From: Homalodisca vitripennis
Lineage: Eukaryota > Arthropoda > Insecta > Hemiptera > Cicadellidae
Reading direction: 5' to 3'
DNA length: 64,000 nucleotides
Assembly: GCF_021130785.1 (NCBI RefSeq)
Contig: NC_060210.1
Location: forward strand, 187,186,501 to 187,250,500
The position numbers and the translations under genes were made by a program. Each line of letters starts with the position of its first letter. Positions within the stretch are counted from its first letter, which is position 1. Below, piece after piece: positions 1 through 11,544 of the stretch. The notes beneath the pieces were generated by a model. It ran no database searches. It saw nothing but the letters and a program-made list of their open reading frames with translations, and was not told the origin of the DNA.

Positions 1-830
1 TGTAAAGTACAATATTAATGATATGTGTAGGACTATAAAGCAGGATCTTTAATTAATAAACTATTTTATTTTATCAAATAATGATTAGATGAATATCTTG
101 TATTTCATAAATCTGAGTGACGATTAATATTAATTTCTCCAGTACTAATTTAAGAATTAATAACTTTTGTATCTATAAAGTTCATTAAAAATTCCCCCAT
201 TAAAAACAGAGCAATATAAAAAATATTGTTGAATATCATTATTTTATAGGTTCCGAAAAGTTTTCTAAAATTTGCATAAATAATGACCCTTTCATTTTCG
301 TTTTAAGTACTTGATACATTACCAAGTGTAGACTATTTAAAGCTTATATCTTTACTTTTTATTCACTTCTAAACAATAACATTAAACTAGTATTAGTTTT
401 TTTGAACTTAATAAATAAATGATAGCGTATATTATATTTTAATATTCTACATAATATGTGGATTTGTGTTTAGAATAACAATTTAATTAAATATAATAAA
501 AATGCTAAACACCATTTGACTTGGGAACATCCCGTTATAAATGAATAAAGTCTATGCTGCACCAGCTTTGAAATCGAGAAACATACTTTGCGACTAGTAG
601 ATAGTTTTATATTAAAGTGATAAAAGGGTGATAGAAACATTTGTTTAATATACTAGATATAAATTTCTAAAATAGTGTGCATTTTTTATATTTCCAATAT
701 CTTGGTTAGTAATTTTTAAAATAGTTTTACCACTAATCTAGGTTTTAAAACATATTGATAGCTTTAAATATAAATTTTGCATCTTAAAGTGGCTAAAAAG
801 AAATTACTTGGTGATTTTTGTTGATAGGAT
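1..830. other. AT-rich non-coding DNA
   Basis: No open frame with coding character, RNA gene or repeat was recognised here. The first exon of the cuticle gene that follows could lie in this stretch or further upstream, but I could not place it. Confidence 0.5.
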
Positions 831-833
831 TTG

Positions 834-1215
<382 letters not shown>

Positions 1216-1785
1216 TAGTCGACAAAAATATTAAAGGTTTACCTATAAATGAATAAACAATCATAGAATTTTATTCAAAACATACGTATACTACAATAGA
1301 GTGGATATGAAAAAGTCTGGAATGGCAATTTCTTTAAAATTAGTTAGTAAATTTATATTAATTTCAATGCAAAATTAGAGAGATTACTTTTTATTTAAAT
1401 GTTTTATCTACTATATCTGTATTCACAAACAGTTTCGGTAACTGCTGGATTTGATAAAAAGGAATAATACAAATAAAAAATTTGTTGGTGAGTTTAAGAT
1501 CTAGAATCTTGAACAAGCGTTCAAACGAGCAGTATTACATTTGATGCTTTACGTCTATTCTACAAAATAAACAAAAACGAATAACCATGTTATATTGTAA
1601 ATTATAAAGGGAAGAAAATGTTACATATGGATGAACTACAACATTTCTGATGTTTATATAAAAGATGTTTTGAAATATCTAGGTGGTGAAAAGTTAATCA
1701 ATACAATTTGTATTTAAGTTTGATTTAATTTATACAGAAAGATACATTAATCACTGTATCACTTTGAAATTATAAACGTACAATG

Positions 1786-1791
1786 TCTTAG
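1786..1791 (+). promoter_or_regulatory. Predicted splice acceptor of the cuticle exon
   Basis: TCTTAG directly precedes the in-frame signal-peptide codons. Reading it as an acceptor removes the only stop between the ATG at 1783 and the mature protein. The upstream pyrimidine tract is weak, so this rests mainly on the reading frame and on the usual gene structure of the family. Confidence 0.6.
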
Positions 1792-2421
1792 ACTCTCCTC
1801 ATCTTTGCTGCTCTTGCCGCTGTGGACGTGTACGGGAGCCACAGTCATTACCATGGACCCATCGCCATCCCACATGTCCTCCACAACGGCTATCTAGCAG
1901 ACACACATGAAGTAGCAGCAGCCAAGAGCGCTCATCTTGCTGCTCTGGCTACAGAGTCTCACGGTCACGGTTATGGAGGAGGCTACGGTTATGGAGGAGG
2001 CTATGGATATGACCAGGATGAAGTATACAGTGGCTCTTATGGAGGACACCAAAGCCATGGAGATTTCAGATACCATGGACCCATAGCTGTACCTCATGTA
2101 CTCCATGACGGACACATCGCAGACACTCACGAGGTTGCTGCTGCTAAGGCTGAACATTTCGCCGCCGTAGCCAAGGCCAAGGCTCATGCAGGATACGGAC
2201 AAGACTACAGCGGACGTTATGCCGGAGGATATGGCGGGCATTCAGGAGCGTATCAGGGATACTCCCATCATGTCGCTCCTTACCACGGACCTCTCGCCAA
2301 GCCTGTCGTGCTCAAGTCTGGATACCTGGCAGACACTCACGAGGTCGCTGCCGCCAAACATCACCATCTTGAGGCCCTCCACAAGGCCAGTTACTATGGT
2401 CATCATGATTATCATTATTAA
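1792..2421 (+). CDS. Cuticle protein, last exon (three-motif, Gly/Tyr/His-rich)
   Basis: Structural protein secreted into the exoskeleton. The exon starts with the hydrophobic half of a signal peptide (TLLIFAALAAVDVYG). The residues just before it would read Met-Ser-stop (ATG at 1783, TAG at 1789-1791), but that TAG fits a splice acceptor, TCTTAG before ACTCTC. Insect cuticle genes commonly split the signal peptide with an intron after a few codons, so I start the exon at 1792 and infer an unseen first exon. The mature part has three copies of a 33-residue motif, YHGPxAxPxVLxxG then ADTHEVAAAK, encoded at 1849-1947, 2071-2169 and 2281-2379. Gly/Tyr/His-rich linkers of about 40 residues separate them. 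The C-terminus is HHDYHY. The motif resembles repeats of other insect cuticle proteins lacking an R&R chitin-binding domain. Codons are much GC-richer than the flanks, which supports a live gene. Confidence 0.85.
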   Translation, partial: TLLIFAALAAVDVYGSHSHYHGPIAIPHVLHNGYLADTHEVAAAKSAHLAALATESHGHGYGGGYGYGGGYGYDQDEVYSGSYGGHQSHGDFRYHGPIAVPHVLHDGHIADTHEVAAAKAEHFAAVAKAKAHAGYGQDYSGRYAGGYGGHSGAYQGYSHHVAPYHGPLAKPVVLKSGYLADTHEVAAAKHHHLEALHKASYYGHHDYHY

Positions 2422-2450
2422 TTCTCTGTTCTCAAATTATCCTTACCAAA

Positions 2451-2456
2451 AATAAA
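2451..2456 (+). promoter_or_regulatory. Poly(A) signal of the cuticle gene
   Basis: AATAAA lies 30 bp after the TAA stop of the cuticle protein, a normal position for 3'-end formation of a short insect 3' UTR. Confidence 0.7.
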
Positions 2457-2459
2457 CCT

Positions 2460-3680
2460 TGAATTAATAGTTGACTGCTTTATGTTGTTAAGAAATACCT
2501 ATCTAGAAAAACATTTAAATGGCAATTTCCTTACACAAATATTTATTATTGGTTTCAAAAGTATCACATTAATAATTAGTATTACACTAAGCAAAAAAGT
2601 ACAATCCTATTTAAATTGTTTAGAATGATTTGTTTTACTTTATTAACTGTAAACGTTACAATACATCTTGGAATTTTAATTACTTTCATTTACCTTCCAT
2701 AGAAACTGCTAAGTGTATAAGCTTATATAATTTTAAAATGCACGGAAAAAAGGTCTTTATCAATAAATATTAATTGTTATAAATTAAAAATATCTCATTG
2801 AAGGCATTTCAGATGAAAGGTTTCAATTAAACCTGGAAAACATTGGTTTTTACTATTAAACCTACTAACAAAGTATATTACTAACAAAAAAACAAAGACA
2901 TGCAAATATACTGGTAGAAGTTAATTGTGTTTTCAAGGATTTATCAGAATTTTGCTCGATCAACTCGATCAAAAATAACTAACACAGAATTGCTCTAAAA
3001 AGACAATTTACAAACACATAAATAATTTTTTAGCTTTAAAATATTAAATTGTTATAAAATCAGAGTATTAAAGAGTAAATACACTTCTATTTTTGATAAG
3101 TCAATTCCAGGTCAGCATTTAATGTGATGTGTATTTTGAAAAGTAGAACATAAATTAGAAACTATAGACTGCCTTAATTTTATCCTTTCTCTTTAGTGAT
3201 AATAATAGTATGCACTTACTGTTTTATAATTACTTTCATTGGTCGCGTACGTATTCTTATTAATACCTATTTAAGTAATTTTTAACGTTGTTAAAGGAGA
3301 AATAATTTTTAAAAGCATTCTTAGTGTAAATGCATAGCTGTCTTTATTGCTATAACTACAAATATTCAAGCCAAATAGAAGTTAATAGAGTAAAAGTATT
3401 TAAAAAATGTGGGTATTAAAGGTCTATAAATGTATTTATTGGCACTTGAAAATTGTATAGATATAAAATATATTAATTATTCTACAATTTCTTTTGTTGT
3501 TTTAAAAGTAGTTACTATTAAACCATTGAAAGGTACTTTTTCATATGTGTGTTTTAAGCAAAGGTATCCTTGCTACCTTATTTTATTATCTGTAATCGGT
3601 TACCACCTTCATGTGGACTCGTTGAAAAACCAACTGTATTTGTAAGATACTATCATTTATTAACTATCTCAAAAAATTAT
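2460..3680. other. AT-rich non-coding DNA
   Basis: Nothing recognisable. A 71-codon open frame at 3430-3645 has only AT-driven composition and no splice or domain support. Confidence 0.5.
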
Positions 3681-3873
3681 AAACAACAACTGGCACGGTT
3701 GTAAATCGAGTTGTCACAATGTAATCTCATTATTGAACGTGATCGACAGCCTCGATATTGTGATATAGCAGCGCAGGTGCTAACACTGTTAGTGGTATTA
3801 TTGAACACAGTCAACGTAAACTGATTACGTGGCTTATTGTTTGTGGAGATTTTGTATTTATGTAACAAGCAAG
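3681..3873. repeat. Dispersed repeat, copy 1 (pair with 17085-17284)
   Basis: About 190 bp resembling 17085-17284 in the same orientation. Shared stretches include CTAACACTGTTAGTG against GTAACACTGTTAGTG, and an end containing CTGATTACGTGGC against CTGATTACGTAGC followed by a TTGTGGA stretch. The centre has short self-complementary segments (CACTGTTAGTG), which suggests a small non-autonomous element, but no clean terminal repeats were found. Confidence 0.6.
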
Positions 3874-3879
3874 AATATT

Positions 3880-5650
3880 TACGCGTATGACAACGAATAA
3901 GCTTTACGGATTTATGTCTAATGAATTGATTTGATTGATCCAGATCATGTTTAGTTTCACAAATACGGTTAACGTTTGCAGTAAATAAATCGTATTTTAA
4001 CTCCTTGTACCTTTTTAGAGTAAAATATATTAATTAAATTTTCAGGATAAATTGCATAGCATAGTTGATAATAGTTTCAATAATAATAAACTGAAGTATA
4101 TGCAAACGTAGATTGTACGGTAACGGACACACAGTGTTGCTCCATGGTACGGATGAGAAATAGCATTTCACAGCGTAGTTCAATTATTCATTGATAATAA
4201 GCCGCTGATGGATTTTAAACTTCCATATTATTTATTGGTATATTATCCTTTTATCATAGAAAAGAGTAAGGTGACTCAAATGTATCTAGAAGTAATAATT
4301 TCGAGTGCTCTTAGAATATTTTAGCTTTTATGTAATGTTCAATACTTACGTTGCTTGCTACGCTAATAATAGTATTTCAACAGTTACAAACGTTCCTTAA
4401 GTGAGTTTTTATACACTTCATAAATTGCTAAATATACACAGTTAAGATAATATTGAACCTACATTCACATGTTTATATACTTTTAATGTACTAAGTGTAT
4501 GCTGCATCTATGCATACATCAGAGAGTAATTGTGTACGCCAGGAAGAAAAGCTGTTTTTTACGTTAGTTCTCATATGATCAGACTAAAATTTAGTCGTAA
4601 TTAATGCTGGTTCTTAAGCTGGCTAAGTTGGTATATAAATACGTACGATTTATAAATGTAAAGAGTTAACGAGCGCTTACGTAATCTGAGCTTAAACTTT
4701 GATACTATCACAAGGAACGTTTTTCTTTCCCTGCCAGGAATACGGGGTTTGCGCCGAAGCCCGAATTGATGGCCAAAACCATTTCTGATCGTTTCTTTCC
4801 CGACCTAAAATCGCGTCCAAGATCGTCCTACTTTTCCGTCGACAGATCACGTTAATAAACTGGTATTAATATACCGTTTGCGCTGTATAGAAAACCTCTG
4901 CCGAGGCTTCATTAATCGTCTAGCCACTAATAATTATGGCATCCGACTAATTATAAGATGAATTTGATTTGCTAATTTTATTTGCTAGTTTCTATTTTCT
5001 ATACCTTTAAGCACAAAAAGTACTATTAAATAAATAAGAATTTTTTAGATAAATGTATCAATAAGTGTAATTAATACACATGTACATGATTTGTAAAACA
5101 AGCAAGACAATTTTTTACAGCCTTAAAAATTATTTTTTCAAAAATATTTTTGTATGTCGATCTACATTTATAGAAAATATAAAAATATAAAGTCTCGATG
5201 ATGATGATAACCTAACTTCACATTATTAAAAACAAACAAGATTACACCTAGGGGAACAATTAACTGTTTTGGTGAATAAGTTGTTTGCTTTAATGGCGTA
5301 CAACAAAACATGGATATTTCCCTACTCGCTGAGCTGAGTAAACGTTAATAACTTCCTTGAGAAATTTTAAAAATTATATTACATGAAATAAAATTAGACG
5401 GTCAAAGTTTTCAAAAAAAAGTTTGTTCCATTAACGTTTAATAAACGTGATAAAAGATCCAATATATAGTACAGAGAGACCAACAAAATTATTATTTAGA
5501 AAATAAAATATTTTACATATCGAGAAATGAGTGAAATAAGAAACCAACAATTTGAATTTTATTAAGTTAAGTAAAAAAACTTTAAAACGGATCAGTTAAA
5601 TTATATGTATGTGAGAAATAAAAACTGTTTATACAATATATACGATTTAT
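3880..5650. other. Mostly AT-rich DNA with a GC-richer stretch at 4690-4920
   Basis: The only departure from background is about 4690-4920, which is clearly GC-richer and lacks a convincing open frame. It could be a decayed exon, a mobile-element fragment or a regulatory stretch. The rest shows nothing. Confidence 0.4.
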
Positions 5651-5749
5651 TCGACTATTTTAGAGTATATCTAATAATATTAGATAGGATATTATAATAG
5701 GATGAAAAATTATAAATAAAGAACAGCACATTATTAAAAACTAGAAAAG

Positions 5750-5893
5750 CCTCGACCTTTTTTTCCAAACGGCATGATGAGAAAGCCCTGGTAAGAAACT
5801 TAACTTCCTCAAAAATCCAAAGTGCCGCAAAAACAGGAATCCACAAAACATCGAGGAAAAGAAGCAGGGCTTTGTTCAGTTCACTATACACCT
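5750..5893 (-). CDS. Exon-like open frame with a hydrophobic segment, unknown protein
   Basis: Read on the minus strand, an acceptor-like AACCCAG is followed by VYSELNKALLLFLDVLW and then a Trp/Phe-rich hydrophobic run that could span a membrane, then EEVKFLTRAFSSC. Composition is richer in G and C than the surroundings and the frame stays open for about 60 codons. It lies just downstream, in minus-strand order, of the exon-like blocks at 7.0 and 7.35 kb, so it may be a later exon of the same decayed gene. The opposite strand is also open here, so the strand is not certain. I do not recognise a family. Confidence 0.3.
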
Positions 5894-5899
5894 GGGTTA

Positions 5900-6960
5900 A
5901 TTAAATCATAATGTAGGTATTATAAATAATTGATTTCAGTCAATGAAGATAAGTACTAAGTTTGGTTTAGTCCGTATTTTCGTAATTGACGTGAGCACCA
6001 ATTGACCACAGCTTGTTAGCTCAAGAACACTGGCAACCAGTTGGTCTAATAATTACAGTTGTCTTATACTGATGAACAGATGTTACTGAATGGAAACGTT
6101 GTATAGTTGACATTGGTCTCTTACTTCAACATTTATAAAGCAGCCATGATACGTATTAGAATTGTGAATAATAATTTCAAGGTTTGAACAGGGCAAGCTT
6201 TTATAGAAGAAGTTAAATATTTTAATTATTAGGAACAATAATAAATATGTTTGTTGTAATCCTAAAAGTATTCCCGAATGTAGGAAGTCAGATATATATT
6301 TATACCTAAGCCAATCTAAATGAAAGATCAGGAAACAGAATTAGCTAGTGTTGCTCTATGTCCAGAAAATGGTATTGTATAGGTCTGACTAAAAACAGTT
6401 ATTTCTGAGTTCTATATTTATGTAGTTCATACAATAAAATAACTGTCTTTATGTAAATATGATTATGTTGAATATTTAGGATTTGCCATTTTAATAATAA
6501 CTATTTATTCGTTTCAATGTCTTCAAGATAGTTCAAAACTTGCTGCTTATCTCTAGTCCTTGATTAATAAGAATTAAAGAAAATAGTCTTATTAAATATA
6601 AAATTCGTTAAATTCACCCTTGGTATTTCATTTATGTACTGATGTAAAATATCCGTTAGAAGATACACACACTCATAAAAAGTTGATGGTAGATTATGAG
6701 TAAAACACTTATACTAACTCCAAAAGCAAGCTTACTATTAGACAATTGTAAGGAAAGTGTTGGAAATAGCTTTACATTACATACATCTTTACTTAAACGT
6801 GCTTCGTACTGTTTTGCTACCAAATATTAAACATGTAAAAATAGGTTGTGTTCAAATTAAATTGTACTTTTTATAATAAATATGTGTATGTAAAACAATA
6901 AATACAAATTTACGCAATGGATCTAAACGTACACGTAAAGTAAAATTTTATAATCTTATA
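5900..6960. other. AT-rich non-coding DNA
   Basis: Nothing recognised, apart from the duplicated block that begins at about 6963. Confidence 0.5.
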
Positions 6961-6962
6961 AG

Positions 6963-7112
6963 TGAAACTCAGTTTGTTTTCATTTTACAGGTCGCTGCTC
7001 ATCAAGTTAACACTGATGACGTCATTAGGGTGGAGAAATGCTCTCTTTAATAATAATCAATTTAGTTGTTTACTTGTTCTTACATTAGCCCGAAGTAAAA
7101 GTTTACTCTGTT
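6963..7112 (-). pseudogene. Duplicated block a, copy 1 (exon-like, broken)
   Basis: Homologous to 31139-31290 in the same orientation. On the minus strand copy 1 reads NDVISVNLMSSDL then a stop then NENKLSF. Copy 2 reads NDVITVNLKSSELKHDNKLSF across the same bases (a 21-residue run split here as NDVITVNLKSS and ELKHDNKLSF). On the plus strand the same block has an acceptor (TTTTACAG) and a 39-bp open exon at 6991-7029 before GT. The substitution pattern favours minus-strand coding, but this was judged by eye. The stop in copy 1 suggests decay. Protein unknown. Confidence 0.4.
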
Positions 7113-7322
7113 ATTATACATTTTAGAATTACGTAGAAAAATTATGTTCCAACTAAACAAAGGCATTATATTCACATTTTAGAATTGTTATTTGTAACAG
7201 AAAATATCTTACTACAGTATAGTGTATCATTCCTCTGTTACTTTTACTGTTTTTTTATTTTTTTTTAGGAGAAAAGGAAATATAAGTCTTATTTCAAATC
7301 AGACAGAATTCTTCTAAGTTAC

Positions 7323-7398
7323 CAACCATATTCTAGTACTTTTGTATAACACGGTGCACTACTTTCTTCTTCGTAATCATAACTTGGCTCAATGAAAC
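7323..7398 (-). pseudogene. Duplicated block b, copy 1 (exon-like, minus strand)
   Basis: On the minus strand an acceptor-like ATTTTGGCAG precedes an open stretch GFIEPSYDYEEESSAP then CYTKVLEYGW, ending at a donor TTG/GTAACTT. The related blocks near 31.46 kb (EEESSAP then LKYDW, same donor position) and 47.28 kb (FYTVLVGW, same donor) share the donor and the final Trp codon split by the intron. A conserved donor with conserved residues in three copies is the best evidence that these blocks are exons of a minus-strand gene family. Function not recognised. Confidence 0.4.
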
Positions 7399-7409
7399 CT
7401 GCCAAAATG

Positions 7410-8300
7410 TTGGTTAGTGGATTGGCACCATGATTCATACCAAATATAAATACAATATTTTTGTAACTTCAACCACCATAAAATATTAAAGAATTAAATG
7501 GACATATATAGACAAAATATTTTTAAGATTATAGATTCATTTTTTGAAACTAAGATTAAAATAATAATCATAAAATACTGTACTCAAATAGAAAATCCTC
7601 AATATAAAAAAATATTTTAGGTTAAGAATACAGTTAGAAATTATGTACTAAAGAATATAACAAGGTTCGTTACCTTTTTCATAATATTTCCCCCTTTATA
7701 ATCAAATATAAATTATATTAAAAATCTTTTCTCGCATGTCATATTTGACAAGACTCTCGGATTTTTCAATTTATGGCCTTAATTCATAATTCGTGTTCAT
7801 AATGCCATATTTGTTATACGTACACGTGACATATTTAACAAGTATCACTACAAAATATAGAAATGGAATTTATTATTTATAAGTCGTTTATCGGCCTTTG
7901 TTATGAAAATGCATAAAATAAAATCACAAAAGTATGCTAATTACTAAGAGCTTAGAGCTTATTTAATGGTAAGGACAGATGTATAATACAATATACTAAA
8001 TAACTTTAAGTGGTAAAACTTCACACATTCTACAATGGAATACGTTTATTAGTTTACGTGTATGTGTTAGAAATACAACTGTGTTTAATTAATAATATAA
8101 ATATTGCTAGTTTAATTTTTATACAGTTAAAAGGTAGAATGATTTTACATTTCTCACTCGTTTTTAATAACGTAATTTTTCCTTTAATTTACTTTTTTAC
8201 ACAAGCTTTGTTTGGCCATTATAATATCTGGTGAAGAAAGGCAGTTAATCACTGTAAAAAGCTGTGAAATCGTATATGTAACTCATCTTTACTATAAAGA
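7410..8300. other. AT-rich DNA between duplicated blocks
   Basis: No block shared with the second copy was recognised. The 74-codon open frame at 8010-8234 has AT-driven composition and no other support. Confidence 0.45.
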
Positions 8301-8390
8301 ACATATCCTAGTAAGCTTGGAAAGACAGTAAAGCTAACATGGTTTCTGAGATTCATTATGGCGTTTTTACAGAATCAGTTCTTTACTCAT
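8301..8390. repeat. Duplicated block c, copy 1
   Basis: About 90 bp homologous to 33671-33780, sharing GACAGTAAAGCT and the pattern CTGAGAT-C-TTATGG. Neither strand gives a frame that is clearly conserved in both copies, so it may be non-coding sequence carried along with the duplicated segment. Confidence 0.5.
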
Positions 8391-8544
8391 TGTTTTTTTC
8401 ACCTGTTTTAAACTCAATACTATTTACTTGGATTTAGACTATCGTGCGATGTAAGGTTTGTTATAGAAGGAACTATTTTATGTTATGGTAATTGTTTTAA
8501 TTCTTTGAAATTTAGCAGCTTTTATCAATTTACTTTTGAAAATT

Positions 8545-8715
8545 TTAATTAGCTCACTGAACGTTAGGGTCTTGAAAATTACCAAAAGCTCTGAACTCAT
8601 TATGTTTCTTACAGCATTCCAAGACCAAAGCGAAAGTTTAAAATCTAGAATTCTGGAATCCCAACGCTTTAATTCTTTATCCCCATTTATTCCTTACTTT
8701 CGTAAACGAATTTCA
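8545..8715 (-). pseudogene. Duplicated block d, copy 1 (exon-like, broken)
   Basis: Homologous to 35875-36015. On the minus strand it reads CKKHNEFRAFGN where copy 2 reads CKRNNELRAFGN, with conservative changes, and both continue upstream through a related frame (KALGFQN against KVLKFRS). Copy 1 has an in-frame stop. The plus strand also gives related residues (LPKALNSL against LPKALSSL), so the strand call rests on the overall block family. Protein unknown. Confidence 0.4.
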
Positions 8716-8719
8716 CATT

Positions 8720-9970
8720 TCAAATATTACATAAAGGATCTAGGGGAACAGTGATCATTTGAAAGGTGAAAGTAATGTTTTTATTGGATTTAATAAATAT
8801 TAAAGAAAATGCCATAATTTGAGTATTTTATAATTCAAGTTTTCAACTGTTTATTTTCAGTAAAAACACTCTGAGAGGTAACTCAGATAGCTCTTTACGA
8901 TTGTTGGTGTTGGATTACAGAAATATTTTTTGGCCCTTAATACTCCAAGACATCAACTCGAATTTTATTGAATAATGTTTTGTCTTGAGCTCCATATCTT
9001 ATTAAACTATAGGTCCCAGCTATAGAAATAAACCATACGAAGATTTATAAATACTTTAACTACGGACCTAGTCATGCCAATACATACAGATGTAAAGGGG
9101 TTTGTCTAAAATAACACAGTTCATTAATATTAGACATGTACCTAAATTTAATATAGCAAGACTATCAATAAAGCTTCCATTATTCAGTTAAGTCTTTCCT
9201 AAACCAGTTATGTATAAATAATATTCTCAGATTGGTGTAGATATTTTAATTCTTCTTTAAATATTTATTTCATTCAAGATATTATTTGCAATACAATTTT
9301 TTTTCTCATTAATACATTGTTTTCTCAGTATTCAAGTACATGATTTATTCAAAATTTTCACCCATTTGTATTTGCGTGAATTATATATTCAGTAATTTAT
9401 ACCTAACATATATATTTATATCATTATATTATGAATAATCTTTATATAATAAAAGTTTAATTCATATCATGAACAACTCGAAACACGGCTGAACAATTCA
9501 CGTACACTACCGGTGCACAGTTTAAAACTATTGTTGTGTGAGGAAGTTTCCCACTTCCAGCTGTAACATATACACTGAGCAGTGCAGCGTGAAGTGACAA
9601 TATATTTAGACTAGAACTCACTTCAATAAATTCTCAACAGTCCCGAATTCACATTGTTTCAACCACATAGAATCCTGGTTTTGGTGCAGCCTTGGTGGTT
9701 TTACTAACATTAAACGTTAGCTAAACCAGGATTTATCCAAACAGAATATTAAGAAATTTGTCTAATAGAAACCGCAGAACACAAGATTACTACATTTAGT
9801 GTGGTAATACAATATGCTAATAAACCCATAAAACTCTTATTATTATTTATTGCATGCAATTATTAAGTAAGTGATGCTTGAACATCACACTCAGGGTACA
9901 TTTCCATTAATGTACTAAATGCATTTGATAATTATTAACACTGGTTAACTATATTGTAAGGAACGTAAAC
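8720..9970. other. AT-rich non-coding DNA
   Basis: Nothing recognisable in this stretch. Confidence 0.5.
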
Positions 9971-10387
9971 TTACAGTATAGTAAGTATATATTTCCTGAC
10001 TATATACATTACACAATGTTTCACACCGTTTCTGTCATAAGTATTAGTGCATTTGTCTAACGGGTAACTTAATAAAATGTTTCTCTCTGTCATTTGAAAT
10101 GCAGGACACTCGCTATTAGTCGTCAAAGGTTCATTGTTGCCGAAATTATAACAGTACATTGGAAAGTATAACTGGTCATCTGTCTCAACATCCTGCAGCT
10201 TATGGCGTTGCGATAAGATCGATTCAATGTTACATAGCTTATCAGTTCCTGAATAGATTACAAAAAAAACTACACTACCTATCAGTGACATCAGACTGAC
10301 AGATAGAGAGAAATCAATTAGTTTTCCTGCCCGTCTAAACAATAATGATGACATATAAAGAATTAAAACACACATAATAAGACGCAT
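9971..10387 (-). CDS. Putative first coding exon, secreted or membrane protein of unknown family
   Basis: A 138-codon minus-strand frame that opens with a signal-peptide-like sequence (MRLIMCVLILYMSSLLF), then a second hydrophobic run (LMSLIGSVVFFVIY), then a Cys-containing ectodomain-like part with CYNFG, ECPAF, LDKC and KHC. A possible donor follows KHC (GT at the VM codons), so the last 11 codons may be intron. The start codon and the 15 bp before it (AGCCAAGTAAT) are conserved in the paralogous copy at 37286, where the protein begins MYLILPIYFCFYVV. A TATA-containing block conserved between copies lies about 230 bp upstream. Family not recognised. It may be an intact first exon of an otherwise decayed gene. 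Confidence 0.4.
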   Translation of the reverse strand: MRLIMCVLILYMSSLLFRRAGKLIDFSLSVSLMSLIGSVVFFVIYSGTDKLCNIESILSQRHKLQDVETDDQLYFPMYCYNFGNNEPLTTNSECPAFQMTERNILLSYPLDKCTNTYDRNGVKHCVMYIVRKYILTIL

Positions 10388-10479
10388 ATTACTTGGCTTG
10401 CTTTACAAAGGCAATAATAATAAGAATTATATGAAAAGGGGGAAATTAGCATTTTATAATTACAAGGAATGATAAGTAA

Positions 10480-10680
10480 ATAATCCACGGTTGCTCCTAT
10501 AACTTCATATACTGTTTATAAAAGTAAATGCGAAACAAAAATATGTTTCACAAGAGAAGCAGTAGATGTTGTGGAACACAGAGCCCAGGGCTGGAGCTAT
10601 ATCGCAGCTCTTTACTTATATTGGCCAGCTGGTATCAGTGGCTCACAAGTGATTTAACAAGTCTCTTTGGAAAATAAAAA
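10480..10680 (-). promoter_or_regulatory. Conserved promoter-like block, copy 1
   Basis: Near-identical to 37385-37590 over about 44 bp (10594-10637), the best-conserved part of the whole duplication. On the minus strand it contains GGCCAATATAAGTAAA, with a TATAAG motif at 10615-10620 and a CCAAT-like motif overlapping it. It lies about 230 bp before the ATG at 10387. Stronger conservation than the coding blocks is what a core promoter would show. No transcription start is proven. Confidence 0.4.
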
Positions 10681-10689
10681 TCCATTTCC

Positions 10690-11220
10690 AGTATTACTCG
10701 TTGTTTATGATCGAACAATAATCATATCTATTATTTTTAGACCACATTTATAATTATAGTTCACAATATTTTTATATTTAAGTTCAAGAATTCCATTAAA
10801 TGTCAAAACTCTATCCACTGTAAAAAAGCTAGCAAGTCCATTGAAAAACCTAATTTTGCAAAAGTTGGTAACTTTAATACTTACCTTCTTGGATACAACT
10901 TTGAACGCTATATTCTCAAGAGATCGCATAATCAACTAATTATAGGAATTTTTCTTACCATGAATGTTTAAAAAATTCCATTTAAGGATTTAATTGCTTG
11001 AAACAACAGATAACCTATCAACATTTTATTATATAAATTACTGTTTTTTAATATGCAGTTTAGGAATTAAGTAAACCTTTAAATTCCCAATGTAAATTCT
11101 TATATAAATTAAAGATATAAACTGTTTATATAATGTATTATAACTGTTATAATTACATTCTTTTTCTATTCTAGTTTCTATTCTAGTTCTATTCTAGCCT
11201 ATTCAGTTTTTTCAAGATAA
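10690..11220. other. AT-rich non-coding DNA
   Basis: Nothing recognised. The minus-strand open frame at 10705-10935 has no supporting feature. Confidence 0.45.
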
Positions 11221-11234
11221 ATAAATTTAGAAAT

Positions 11235-11540
11235 CTTTCCAGGATAAAATGAGGAATGTAGGGCCCGTTAAAATCTGCCATAATCAGCGGTTGTATGGAC
11301 CCTTACTTCTGGAGGTGAAGCCTTAATATGTCGCAATAACTCTTCTTCTTAATATAATATATCAATGGTGAATTATTCTTTCTTTCCTAGTAAAATGTAG
11401 CCCACTTTAGAATGTTGTCAAAAGGCTCTGACTTAGGATATTGAACTTGAAACTTGAAGTTAAAACTTGTGGATAAACTGTGGCTGCTCCATATCTTTTG
11501 GGAATATCCTTATAACTTCATGAAATTCCACTATTTTCTT
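11235..11540. repeat. Duplicated block f, copy 1
   Basis: Two sub-blocks match the second segment in order: 11240-11345 with 38456-38560 (shared AATCAGC and CCTTACTTCT), and 11410-11530 with 38630-38745 (shared TGACTTAGGATA and GCTGCTCCATA). A plus-strand frame (DKLWLLHIFWEYPYNF) and a minus-strand frame (EVIRIFPKDMEQ) are both partly conserved, so coding status is unresolved. Block f closes the collinear duplication. Confidence 0.5.
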
Positions 11541-11544
11541 TTCC

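Noticed and set aside
1894..2241. 115-codon frame antisense to the cuticle gene
   Set aside because: Antisense shadow of a repeat-rich coding exon; the sense strand has the signal peptide, motif repeats and poly(A) signal.
8301..8715. Chemoreceptor-like identity for the duplicated exon blocks
   Set aside because: Loose resemblance of some plus-strand translations, but no diagnostic C-terminal motif, and minus-strand frames are better conserved; no family name is justified.
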